NCBI GenBank assembly: GCA_914767885.1
Contig: CAJZBQ010000053.1
Coordinates: forward strand, 1,710,501-1,774,500
DNA length: 64,000 bases
Direction of reading: 5' to 3'
DNA from: Blepharisma stoltei
Lineage: Eukaryota > Ciliophora > Heterotrichea > Heterotrichida > Blepharismidae
Part shown: positions 10,323 through 20,732 of the stretch, one piece after another
How positions within the stretch are numbered: position 1 is the first letter of the stretch
How the letters are laid out: each line of letters opens with the position of its first letter
Notes under the pieces: generated by a model
Database searches by the model: none
What the model was told of the DNA's origin: nothing
What the model saw: the letters and a program-made list of their open reading frames with translations, nothing else
Position numbers and translations under genes: made by a program

Positions 10323-11828
10323 TTACTCTTTTGAGTGAGTCAAGCTTTCCATGCTCATCATCACCTCAGCAAAATTCATTAAGTTCTGCCTCTTATTACT
10401 CTGCTCATTTTTCATGATATTTTTGGCAGCTTCTACAACTTGTCCTATAACTTCCAAAATTTCGGCTTTTTCTGACTCTATTTTTTCAATTTTTTCGTCT
10501 TTTTCTCTGATTTGTTGGCTTAGCTGTTCTAATAATGCGTTATTACTTTGGATTCTTTTAAGGAGCTCTTGGTTGTCTGCGTTTAGCTTTTCTAGCACTT
10601 GAGAGGCATTTTCTTGTTTTTTTGAATTAATTCCTGCTATTATTTCTTGGTTTTTTAGCCTTTCTGCATCTAGAAATTTTTTAGTATCGATTAATTCTCG
10701 TTCACTTTTTGTGATAGCATTTTTAAGCACAGAAACCTGCTCTTCAAGCTCTGCCTGCTTTCTTTTATAATTTTTGTTTGAATTTTTTTCTTCTTCATTG
10801 AACTTGGAGTTTATATCTTTCAAAGCTCCCATGGTTTGGAAAATTACATCCATAAAGCTCTGCATTTGTGCATGACACTTGGCTATGTCATTTTGCAGCT
10901 CTGCAATTTTGCTTTCTTTTTCTTGCAAAAGCAAAGCATTTTGATAGTTTGGAGGCCTTTGAGTTCGCTCTTGATCTATATCGGCTTTTATCAGTCCTAT
11001 GAATTCCACAAGTCCTCTGACACTGTCTGGCTTTACGTGCATTTGGCTAAGGACCTCAGCTATTAGATTGTCTGTGACACGGATTTCTTCTTTAATTTCA
11101 GTTTTGCCCTGTGTAGCTATCTCAATGATGTCTTTGGCGCTGACTCGAATGTCTTCTAAACTTTCTCTTGCCTGGACTTTTCTTCTCACCCCTCCATTAA
11201 ATTAGAAAAAAAATTTTTTCAATAGGAAAATTTTATAGGTTGAAATACTAATTTTATAAAACTAGCTTTTTGATATTTAATTGAAAAAGTGCAATCTAAT
11301 ATTATAGAAATTGCCCGAGGATGGCGCTATTTTGCGCCATCCTCGGGCAATTTCTATATTATTTCAATAGTTTTAACATTAAATCGATTAATCTTTGAAT
11401 AATTCCTAAAATAAATAAATAAATTAAAATTCAATTATAAAATTTTTAAAAAAATAGGTTTTTTTGTTACAATTTTAAAGGGGATTCAGAAATTCATTTG
11501 AGTCTGTTGGCTTTGCATCAGGATAGATCGCATCTAAATCATCACCTGGCTGTTTTATTGCTAAACTTTCCCTTAGATTGACCATGCTTTGTTTCAGCTC
11601 TTCTATGTTGCCTATCCTATTACTTATTGCCAAACTTGAAAGAACTTGACTTACAAAAGGAGATGCTAAACTGTTCAAAATTGACTGATTCCATTGCCTT
11701 CATGAAGGGACATTCGGAAGGTCGTCCTCTCTGCTATTTCTTAGCTCATCCACAAGCAATAATTCAGGCTTTTGAGATTCTTGAGAACTTTTGCTTAATT
11801 CAAACGTTGATGACATTTTTGAGTTCAT
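10323..11828 (-). CDS. Coiled-coil protein, split by a family A-type MITE
   Basis: Starts MNSKMSSTFELSKSS at 11828. The N-terminal third is Ser-rich and loosely ordered; residues from about 200 onward are a long heptad-rich coiled coil (ITKSERELIDTKKF, KEKIEKIESEKAEI). The stop is TAA at 10323. A 297-bp insert (11189-11485, TCA duplication) separates SNEFL from RRKVQARES; removal gives a 401-residue frame. The function is not recognised; a cytoskeletal or basal-body role would be a guess. It is head-to-head with the phospholipase D gene, with only 33 bp between the two start codons. Confidence 0.7.
11189..11485. mobile_element. Diverged family A-type MITE with TCA duplication
   Basis: Ends CCCCTCC...AAAGGGGAT, flanked by TCA at 11186-11188 and 11486-11488. 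Removal restores the coiled-coil frame exactly. It contains a nested 52-bp perfect hairpin at 11305-11356. The interior is AT-rich and strongly decayed compared with the near-consensus copies. Confidence 0.75.
11305..11356. mobile_element. 52-bp hairpin element nested in a MITE
   Basis: Perfect inverted repeat (TAGAAATTGCCCGAGGATGG and complement) around a 6-base loop, flanked by TA. It is the smallest member of the TAGAA-tip group. Confidence 0.8.
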
Positions 11829-11861
11829 TTGAAATCCCTCTTTATTGAATTAAGCTATAAT

Positions 11862-14800
11862 ATGGAGGAAAATAAAGGCTCAGTTTTAAAAGTCACCAAG
11901 GACGGTTCAATTACTTGCCAAATCCAAGAATATTTGCTAACATATTATACCTGAAAAAACAAAAAATTCAAAATATTCGCTTTTATATTAAAAAGTTCAA
12001 TAAATTCTAAAGAATACATATGAAAAATTAACAAAAGCTATAGTGATTTCTCTCAAACTATCAACGAGCTTCAAACTGAAAAAGGCACTCGCAACTTGAA
12101 TTTACCTCATTGGCCCAAGCAAAGACACTTTCAACGTAAAAATGACGAGGAAAAATTGAATATTTGTTTTGAAATGCTCAAAGCTTTTTTAGCTCCTGAA
12201 TTCAGTTCTTCTAAGATCATCATGGAATTTATTGAAGTTTCGTCAAAATCTTTTGAGCATGATAAAAAACTCAAAGAAGGCTTCGTCCTAAAGATGGGAG
12301 GAGGAAGAGTGAGCAACCAAAAAAAACTTTTTAATTGCTATAACTGTGGTACAAGGATTTCGAAAAGGTGGCTTAGAATAAATGAAGATGGCCTAGAATA
12401 TGTCCACGATCCTTTTCTCAGCAATTTATCTGACGTGATTCCTTTTGGAAAAGATTTTGCAATCAAAAGTGGAAGAAAAGAAACAGATTATATAGATGGT
12501 TTAAGAATTATGACACCTCAACATAATGTAGTATTTAGAACAGGCAGCGTTTTTAAACGTGATGAATGGGTTGAAGCCATTGCTGTAGCATATAGTCAAT
12601 CAGAGTATAAAATATCGCAAATCCCCAACGATTCTTCATTTTTAGTACGAAATCATAACCATGTGAAATGGTACATTGATGGTGAAAATTACTATTCTGA
12701 TGTATATGAAGCATTAATCAATGCAAAGAATTTTGTTTTTATTACTGACTGGTGACTCAGTCCTGATATGTATTTGAAAAGGCCAGCATCAAAATATCCT
12801 GAGTCTCAAATTGTAGAAGTCCTTGGAAGTCTTGCAGATCGAGGAGTGCTAGTATATATCCACATTTATAAAGAAATCACCTTTACTTTGACTCTAAACT
12901 CTTTGTATACTAAAACAAGGCTCACACAAAGGAACCAAAATATCAGAATAATGCGCCACCCAAACGTTTCTATCAAAGGAGGGTCTTTTCTTTGGTCTCA
13001 TCACGAAAAAATGGTAATAGTTGACTACAAGCTTGCCTTTATGGGAGGGCTTGACCTTTGCTATGGGCGTTGGGACAATAATCTGCATTATCTTGCAGAT
13101 AATGGAGAAGAAAAAATATGGAATGGGATTGACTATTCTAACGTCAGAATAGCTGACTTCACTAAGGTTGAAAATTGGGAAAGGGACACTATAGATAGAT
13201 CGACAGCTCCTCGAATGCCATGGCATGATATAGCGATTTCAGTCAGAGGAAGGGTTGTAGGCGATATAGCATCTCATTTTAGAGATCTATGAAACCATTC
13301 AGTCAGGGATATCACTGGGTCTAAAGAAAATTCTGAACTGATTTCACTTATGGATACGACAAAGCTGCAAAGGATTCAGACAAAGATGGACATTGTGATA
13401 AGCAAAACAACAGAAAGCCAAATTGTAGATAACGAAGAAGAGCAAGCCAAGCAGACTCCATCGAAAGGAAAACTGACAATATTTAAAGGACTGGTAAGTC
13501 AGCTGTTTTCTGGAGAATCTGATAATCCAGTAGACAATGCTGCTTTCAATGCGAATATCTTGCATCAGCAGTTTTATTAACTCACTCCTCCGCAGCGAGC
13601 AAAAAATTTTATTCACTCATAAAGGGGACTAATTTTTATAGTAATTTTATTTAAAAAATTAAAAATATCCTGTTTTGGAAAACAAAATTTATTTAATTTG
13701 TCAAATTTATGTTTAAAATGCAAGCTATTTTTAATTCAGTAGAATTAGCTAGAGATTTCATGATAGTAATTATCACTTATATAAAAATAATTTTTATAAA
13801 AATGTTTTTGGTCGGTTGTGGTAAGTTTTTTGGCCAAAAAATCGGGATTTTTCCAATAATTCTGTTTCCTCATAGAGTGAGGATTAAGCAGAGAGAGAGA
13901 ATTAATAGCACACCTGAAAGAATGCAGCTCGTAACTTCAATGAACAGTCCAGTTTCAAGAAAACCAGGATTAATTGAGCATCTTGGGCTTCAAAATGTTT
14001 CAATTTTTTCAAAACTAATCCAATCCAACTTATTAACCCCACATCCAAGAGCACAAAGATTTTTCAGCGAGCAAGATAAGGACGAGCGAGAAGAAAGAGA
14101 AAGAAAGGAAGAGTTGGATTATGAAGAAACCATAGTCAGGCTTAGAACAGAGATTACAAGAGGTTCCAAAGCTTTTATTGATGTTACCCCAAAAATCTCC
14201 CCTCAAAGCACTGAAACCATTGGTAGCTGCGAATGCCAGCTTGTAAGAAGTGCAGGACTGTGATCGATAGGAATGCTTCCTGCAGAAAGCTCGATACATT
14301 CTGCGTATATTCATGCTATTTATGACGCTCAATATTTTATATATATAGAAAATCAGTTTTTCATCTCAAGTACTGCAGGATCACCTGTCATAAACTGCAT
14401 TGCTGAAAGCTTAACTTATCGTATAGTCAAAGCCATAAACCTGAATCAGCCTTTCAAAGTAATAGTAGCTATTCCTTTGCTTCCAGCCTTTGAAGGATCA
14501 GTTGACGACCCTTCAGCTTCAGTGCTCCGTGTCCAGCTTCACTGGGAATATCAAACTATCTGTAGAGGGGCCAATAGTATCTATGAGCATCTTAAAAAGT
14601 ATACAAAAAGACCTAAAGATTACATAAGGTTTTACTCCCTTAGAACCCATTCAATGCTTGACGACACCCCAGTCACTGAAATGGTTTATATCCATTCAAA
14701 ACTTATGATTGTAGATGACCAAGTAATGATCTGTGGAAGCGCCAATATAAATGACCGCAGTATGAATGGCGACAGAGACAGCGAGATAGCTTTAGTAATA

Positions 14801-15208
14801 AGAGACAGCAATAAAGTCATGAGTGTTATGGATGGGAAAGAGTTTGAAGTAGGAGAACTCCCTCATAGCTTACGCATAAACATTTTTAAGGAGCATTCAG
14901 GATGTGATGACCCTAGAGTATTAAGGGATCCTTTTTCTGATGAATTTAGAGAGGTCTGAAAGTATAGGGCTAAGCTAAACACCTCGTATTACAGGAATGT
15001 GTTTAGGTGCTATCCTGATGATAGGATTAAAAAAATCAAAAAAATAAAAAGCTATGAAAATAGAGCTAATTTAGAAGATTATCACCATTTAGTAGAAAAT
15101 GTAAAAGGGAATTTAGTAGAGTTTCCGCTCAAGTTTTTAGAAAGAGAAGACTTGCAGATTAAAGTGTCGAATAAGGAGTATTTCTTGCCGGATATCACAT
15201 TTGTTTAG
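11862..15208 (+). CDS. Phospholipase D (PX-PH-PLD type)
   Basis: Start ATG 11862, stop TAG 15206-15208; 1007 residues after editing. The N-terminus has a PX-like segment (KINKSYSDFSQTINEL), then a PH-like region ending in VVFRTGSVFKRDEWVEAI. Two HKD catalytic motifs follow: HHEKMVIVD near residue 380 and HSKLMIVD near residue 855, each with a downstream GSxN or GGxD context (CGSANINDRS). TGA supplies conserved Trp residues (FITDWWLSP, GLWSIGMLP, REVWKYRAK). A diverged MITE (13581-13884) lies within the inter-HKD linker. Removing it leaves a stop unless a 16-nt intron spanning the insertion point is also removed. The enzyme hydrolyses phosphatidylcholine to phosphatidic acid at membranes. Confidence 0.9.
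13581..13884. mobile_element. Diverged family A MITE inserted inside a 16-nt intron
   Basis: Ends CTCACTCC...GTGAGGAT, flanked by TAA (13578-13580, 13885-13887). After excision the junction reads GTTTTATTAAGCAGAG, a 16-nt GT...AG intron. Splicing it gives HQQ/ERINSTPERM in frame. Confidence 0.75.
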
Positions 15209-15299
15209 GAATAAATAAAAATTCTTAAAAAGGGCGCATAATTAATAATATTTAGATACAATAAAAAGATATTTGCTAAGTTAATAGATCAAAATTTAA

Positions 15300-15593
15300 G
15301 TTTAAGTTTAATGAATTTCTCTTGCACTTTTAGTATCTTCTAAATTTTCCTTGCTTTGAGTTCAGCTAATAACAACTCTGAACAACAGTAGGTGAACCGG
15401 CCTAACTGTCGAACTGTTAAAGCTATCTAGCCCTTTCAGACTCCTCTAGTCTGTGCCAGCCTCAGCACAGACCACTTCTCTTCAAGCCGAAATTCTCAAG
15501 AAGCTTGACTTCTCTCACTGAGTTCGGTTTATGGGTCAGGCCTGGTGGATCAGGACTAAAGACCCATCCCTAACTGCCATTTTAAATATTGTG
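15300..15593. mobile_element. SINE-like intergenic insert with 15-bp duplication
   Basis: 294 bp between the PLD and ubiquitin-protease genes, flanked by exact TAGATCAAAATTTAA repeats at 15285-15299 and 15594-15608. GC-richer than the flanks, no TIRs. On the minus strand its leader reads TTTAAAATGGCAGTTAGGG, sharing AAAATGGC with other inserts. Confidence 0.8.
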
Positions 15594-15648
15594 TAGATCA
15601 AAATTTAAAATTTGCAGTGAATTATGCTTTGAAATTATTCAATATAAA

Positions 15649-18600
15649 TTATGGATCTCTTCTTTGATAAAACAAAATATAAGCTGCAGGTGTCACTAAG
15701 TTTTCTTGCTTGATCGGAAAATAATAAGAGTCATCCATATCGATTCAAGAGTTTCCTCTAGGACTCTTTACATAAGCTGTATAATGTCCTCCTACCATTG
15801 AACCATAATGATTTGATATTGCATATAAATCATAAACTGCTTCATTATTTTCTCCTACAAATTCATTAAGACTTAATCCTTCAATAGGAAAATTTACCGT
15901 TGAATTTATTTTTTCACTCCATGAAGACCTCGATTTAAACCTTATCAAATGTATTATCAATATTTTTGGTGCCTTATGAATATGAAAAGACTTAGTAGCC
16001 TGCACAGATTTTTGGCATTTTGGACACAGTCATCTATTTTTATCATCCAATTTCTCTGATTCTGAAGAAAATTTTCAGCAGTCATATAAAGAAATCTCAG
16101 AGGCTTGCTTTAGATTTGGCTCTTGTATAATATTTGGAAATTCCTTAGAAGTATTAAGCTTTTCTAGTCCTAAAACTATGCTATTTCATTCTATTTCTAA
16201 TATAAAATGATTTTTAGAATTTCTTCTATGATTTAGCATTTCTCTTAAAGTAATTTCATTATTTTGCGGTAATACACAATTTTTGCAATTTTTTGTGCCG
16301 CAGAACTCACAGTTAGTTTTTTCTGGATTTGAAGATTGGTTTACAATTTTAATCAAATATATAGGATCTGTCATTTCATTAAATTTATTTAAAGCATCAA
16401 TTCCATCATCTAATTTCTTACCAGTATTTTCTTCTATGATTGACTTAAAATAATAAGCTAAGATTATATGGATTTCAAGAGCTGTATATGATCTTGATAA
16501 AAATATAAGTCTCATAAAGGTTTGTAAAGATTTTGTTGAAAAAGGCTTATTTTCTGGAGTTTTTGTAATAACTAGTGGAATGGTTTCGACATCACTCATA
16601 TTTTCTGGCATTTCAAAAGCTATTATATTTTTATCACCAATATCAAAGATTGTGGCGGTATCTGAGACAAAGCCTTTTAATGTAAAATTCGTATATGCTG
16701 CAAGCATTATATGTGATATGTCAAAAAATTGTTTTATAAGAGATTTCAGCACATTTATTTTTGAGTCAATATTGACTGCAAAATTTTGCACAATTGGTAT
16801 TTTATCAGGGTTCGAAAAAACAATCACAACTCTGATTTTTTTTACCTCAAAATTTGGTATTGACAAAGAAAACGTTAAAAATGGGTCATATCTAATAGAC
16901 TGAAAATTGCATTCTGGGCATATTAGCATTGATTTACTTTGTCCATAAAAATTATCAACGATGAAACTTTGATTTTTTAATAAAAATCTTTCCCAGGATT
17001 TTAATGCAAGCTCTTCTTCAGTTTTTGCTGTTTCTATAATTTCATTTTGTTCGTTACTTATGGCTGCTTTATTCAGATCTTCATGTAGACCATTTAATAT
17101 ATAAGTAATTAACTCATGAGAATCGTGCTGCTGATAGCCCATAAATTGGGGAGCCAGTCTTGAGATGGTTCCTTTAAATTGCCATGGAGACACAATAGCT
17201 GATGTGCCTATTCATAAATCTTTCAATAGCCCAGCATAAGAAAAGACTAAATGGATTCGTTTATTAGAGGCCTGATTGATGCTTTGCATAAAATCTCCAT
17301 TTAAAAAATAGCTTGTTAAAGAGATTGTATGTGATAAACACTGTATAGCAGAGTTCATGTAACAAGTATTGCCCAAGTTCTGTAATCCGGTCATTCCTAG
17401 TCGAATTGGCTCGGCAGACTGATTTGATGACTTTATTTGATCACACAAGTCTTTATGCCACTGATAATTTTCTTCTTGGCACTGGATACTGCAATATTTT
17501 ACTACTAAACATCCAGGACAAGCAGTGAGATTTCCAGTTTTTTTGCAATTTATACAAACTTCACTGGGTGTATTTGTAAGTGTTCATTTTCCACTTACTC
17601 CCCCCCCATCCTTGATCGAACGACTCGCCATCGTTCGATCAAGGATGGGGGCTAAAAAAAATTTTTTGGGAAAAAAAAAAATTTATATATAAAATAATAT
17701 ATATATTATTTACTTTTAAATAAGAGGGTTAAGAGTATATAATAATTATTTTTACAACAAAAAATTGAATTAATTTCATAAAATACCAATTTTTAATATT
17801 TTGATTTATTAGTTACCCTTTTAAACTGTATAAATTTTAATTTATTCCTTATTGAATTAAATTTTTTTTTTTTTAATTTTAAAAATCTCTATTTTTAGAT
17901 TATTGAGTTTTTAAGCCTAGGTTGATGACTAAATCACTTCGTATAGTTGATTCCGCAGCTTTCTGTCGTTTCAAAGTCTCTGAAAACAACTTCATTAGGT
18001 GCATCTTCCCAAGCTTTTGATAACTAAATATATTTTTATATATAAAAATTTGCATGATATGAAAATCGTTCGATCAAGGATGGGGATTTATTTCCCCAAT
18101 TTTTAGGAATTTTTACAGTCAATCGTTCGATCAAGGATGGGGGGGGAGCTAAAGTTAAAAATTCAATGATTACAACGTCTCTAGCATCAATGTCAGAGAA
18201 CTCCAGCTCGGTCTGGTCATTCAGAAGAACAGAGTCTTTTATATAAATTTCGTCTGTATTGGTAGGAAATTCCTTATCAGTTATTTCAATTCTAGGAACT
18301 TTTCATAGTCTACTGATTTCAAAACACAAGCATTCTGACAATAGCAAGTCTCTTAAAACTCGATGGAGTTTTATTCTTAAATCATTTACAGTGGCTCTTC
18401 TACTAATACAAATGGTTTTTATTGGAATTTCTTTGCTAGTGATTTTTGGTAAAATTAAAATATCAATTTCTTTAAGGTAAACTTCGACTTCTGTTATAAA
18501 GTCATCAGAAATTCCTATAGAGTATCTAGGAATCTCATTATCTGCTATATTTCATGTGGAACTCAATATAAAATATGCGTCTTTTGGAATAGCAACGTAT

Positions 18601-20222
18601 TCTTGGTCTTCATATAAAGCATTTTTAATGCAAATATTGGTGTAATAGGAATTAGGGTCAGTGTCATAATAAAACTTATCAGGATCTGGAAGAGAAATTA
18701 TGCTTGCATTTGATATTGGTCCTGGAGGATCTATGGATTTATGTGTAGAAAAATCAGTTCATTTATCAAATCAATCTTTAGAAATTAGATAGGAGAGGTT
18801 TCCTGGTTTTTCTATGTAATTTTTTATGATAAAATTTAAAGTTTTGTATTCTTCTAATGAATTTTTTTCTATATTAAGTCTTAGGATTTTTTCTTGGACT
18901 AGCAGATTAGATAAAGAGATATATTGAGTAATTTCAGCTAAAGCACAATAAGCTTCTTCTAACTCCCCCTCTCTGTGAGCGAATAAAACAATAGGAAAAA
19001 TCCCTATTTTTTGCCCAAAAACCCACTCCATAATTACTATAATGAAATCTCTAGCAAATTCTGTTTAATTTTAAACAATTTGCGTTTTAAAACATAAATT
19101 TTGCAAGTGTATCTAATATTTGCTTTCCAATTTTTTGGAAATTGGGCATTTTTAAACCTCGAAAAAAAATTTTTTTATAATAAAATATAGAAATTGCCTT
19201 TGAGTAGCGCGCTAAGCGCCCGAGACTTCCCGATGAAGTCTGGGCGGTGGTTTGACCAGCTGATGTTGGTCAAACCAGCATCCAATTTGACAAATCTTCT
19301 ATATGAGAAGAATTTGTCATTTTGGATGTTGGTTTGACCAACATCAGCTGGTCAAACCACTGCCCAGACTTCGTTGGGAAGTCTCGGGCGCTTAGCGCGC
19401 TACTCAAAGGCAATTTTTATAATTTATATATAAATTTTTAAAGAAGGTGAATTAACCCCTCTGTGAGCGAACAAAATTTTTTTTGCTCGTTCACAGAGGG
19501 GGGAGTAAGTTTCCCAGCCTTTCCAATGCTTTTCCCATGCACAAAGCGATTTTTTCATAATATTTGTCCTTCACCTGCTGATCAGATAGATTTTTTACTA
19601 AATCTAGGGATTCCTTTGCTGAAAGAAATATAGAAATAAAATGGTGATATTGATGGAAATTAGTCGCCGAGGCGCACCCTATAGAACAGGTATGACCCGT
19701 CTTGACGAAGCTGAAAACAGGGCCGATGTAACCTTTTGAAGTAAACCTTCAGGTTTGGAGATATCTTGCCAAAGAGGGAAGTTTTGCTTCTCTCCCAAAC
19801 GTTTTCCTGTCCCTGTTGGATGGGCTACCGGACTATAGGGCACCCGAAAGAGAGTGGGAGCGAATCTTTAGGTAAGATGTGCTCAACCAGAAATTCAAGA
19901 GGGAGGAATTTAGTTAGGCTTTACACCCATTTACACTCTGATGTATACGCACCCAGCGTAGACCACCTTTCCTAGAGCCAAGGTAGTCCGGCTTGTGGGA
20001 TGCCCATTTATGGTCGTGCAACATCTTAATCTTTGCTGAGAGAATGGCATTGGGATAATTTTTCATGTTATAGTAGCATATCATAACCCCATACTTTGCT
20101 TTGATATTTGCATGCACTCTAAAGCTCTGTGTAAATCTAGAAATTGCTTCTTGGTATTCGCCAGCAATCAATCTCTCTTCTGCTTGTGCTAAGAGGGCTT
20201 GAGCTACAATTTGCTTTTCCAT
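15649..20222 (-). CDS. TPR-DUSP-MYND ubiquitin-specific protease
   Basis: Start at 20222 (MEKQIVAQALLAQAEER). After removing three inserts (19628-20044, 18963-19508, 17596-18149) the frame is 1018 residues. Order: TPR-like helices (residues 1-130), a DUSP-like domain (LISKDWFDKW...PPGPISN), a ubiquitin-like stretch, a MYND zinc finger (CINCKKTG...CPGC...CSIQC), then the peptidase. The Cys box is GLQNLGNTCYMNSAIQCL, the His box GSMVGGHYTAYVK, and the last strand AAYILFYQRR; zinc-type CPEC and CEFCGTKNC pairs are inside the catalytic domain. It should remove ubiquitin from proteins. DUSP plus USP is known in the USP4/11/15 group; the added TPR and MYND are unusual. No spliceosomal introns found. 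Confidence 0.88.
17598..18148. mobile_element. Family B MITE in ubiquitin-protease gene
   Basis: Near-identical to the 3856 copy. Left flank TTA, right flank CTA, so only TA is shared. Joining at TA restores FLTL/SGKWTL just before the MYND finger. Confidence 0.88.
18963..19505. mobile_element. Family A MITE carrying a nested hairpin element
   Basis: CTCCCC...GGGGAG ends with TAA duplication (18960-18962, 19506-19508). The MITE is interrupted by the 19188-19419 element; without it the copy is about 310 bp. Excision restores LERLGN/LEEAYCALAE in the TPR region. Confidence 0.88.
19188..19419. mobile_element. 232-bp long-hairpin element nested in a MITE
   Basis: Arms of roughly 110 bp, nearly perfect (TAGAAATTGCCTTTGAGTAG and complement), flanked by TA. 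High GC relative to the host MITE. Same tip as 1012 and 11305. Confidence 0.85.
19628..20030 (+). mobile_element. SINE/LINE-like insert in TPR region of USP gene
   Basis: 403 bp between CTTTGCTGAAAGAA (19614) and CTTTGCTGAGAGAA (20031), a 14-bp duplication with one mismatch and no TA inside. Related along its length to the insert at 35663 (shared AAGAGGGAAGTTTTG segment). Removal gives AILSAKESLDL in frame. Confidence 0.8.
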
Positions 20223-20628
20223 TTATTTAGTAATTTCATTTAATTACAAAGTATTTTAAATTAATATTTATAATAGTGATTAACAAACAAACGACTTAAT
20301 CTGATGTAACTATCATTTAAATACTGAAAAAATTCCAAAATATGAAGATGCCACTTCAGTTTATAACATGCTTTAAGAAAAGGGCTATAAATTGTCTATC
20401 TACTTTCCGGAGGTTTACTCTTTAGATCATTCTACAGTTAATTGAACGAGCGCTGCTAGATCTGCAACCTTTAGACAAAGCCAAGAAGTTTTAGATTTAA
20501 ATTTATTACTAAAATTGCATATGCCTTTTAAGCCCAAGAAGCCACCAACGAACTCTTTCCATTTTTATTCAAAATAGGCTACTAATTAAAAATATTAACA
20601 ATTTCTTCTTAATTCGTATATAATTAAC
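20223..20628. other. Intergenic with a possible broken small frame
   Basis: A plus-strand frame from about 20290 to 20573 is open with TGA as Trp except for one TAA near 20371, and has no obvious ATG. It shows no recognisable motif and may be a remnant or chance. Confidence 0.35.
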
Positions 20629-20630
20629 TA

Positions 20631-20694
20631 CACTGGCTGGCACGGGGTGCTTTTGGCTCGAAACTGAGCCAAAAGCGCCCCGTGCCAGTCAGTG
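20631..20694. mobile_element. 64-bp hairpin element upstream of kinesin
   Basis: 29-bp near-perfect inverted arms (CACTGGCTGGCACGGGG and complement) around a 6-base loop, flanked by TA on both sides. It sits 38 bp before the kinesin start codon. A promoter-proximal transcriptional or RNA hairpin role cannot be excluded. Confidence 0.75.
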
Positions 20695-20732
20695 TAGTTC
20701 ACTATATCATTTAATAATTTTCATTATCTCTA

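Noticed and set aside
15300-15593. Possible structured RNA (tRNA or rRNA-like) in the GC-rich block
   Set aside because: Flanked by an exact 15-bp duplication, so it is better explained as a retro-insert; no cloverleaf found by eye.
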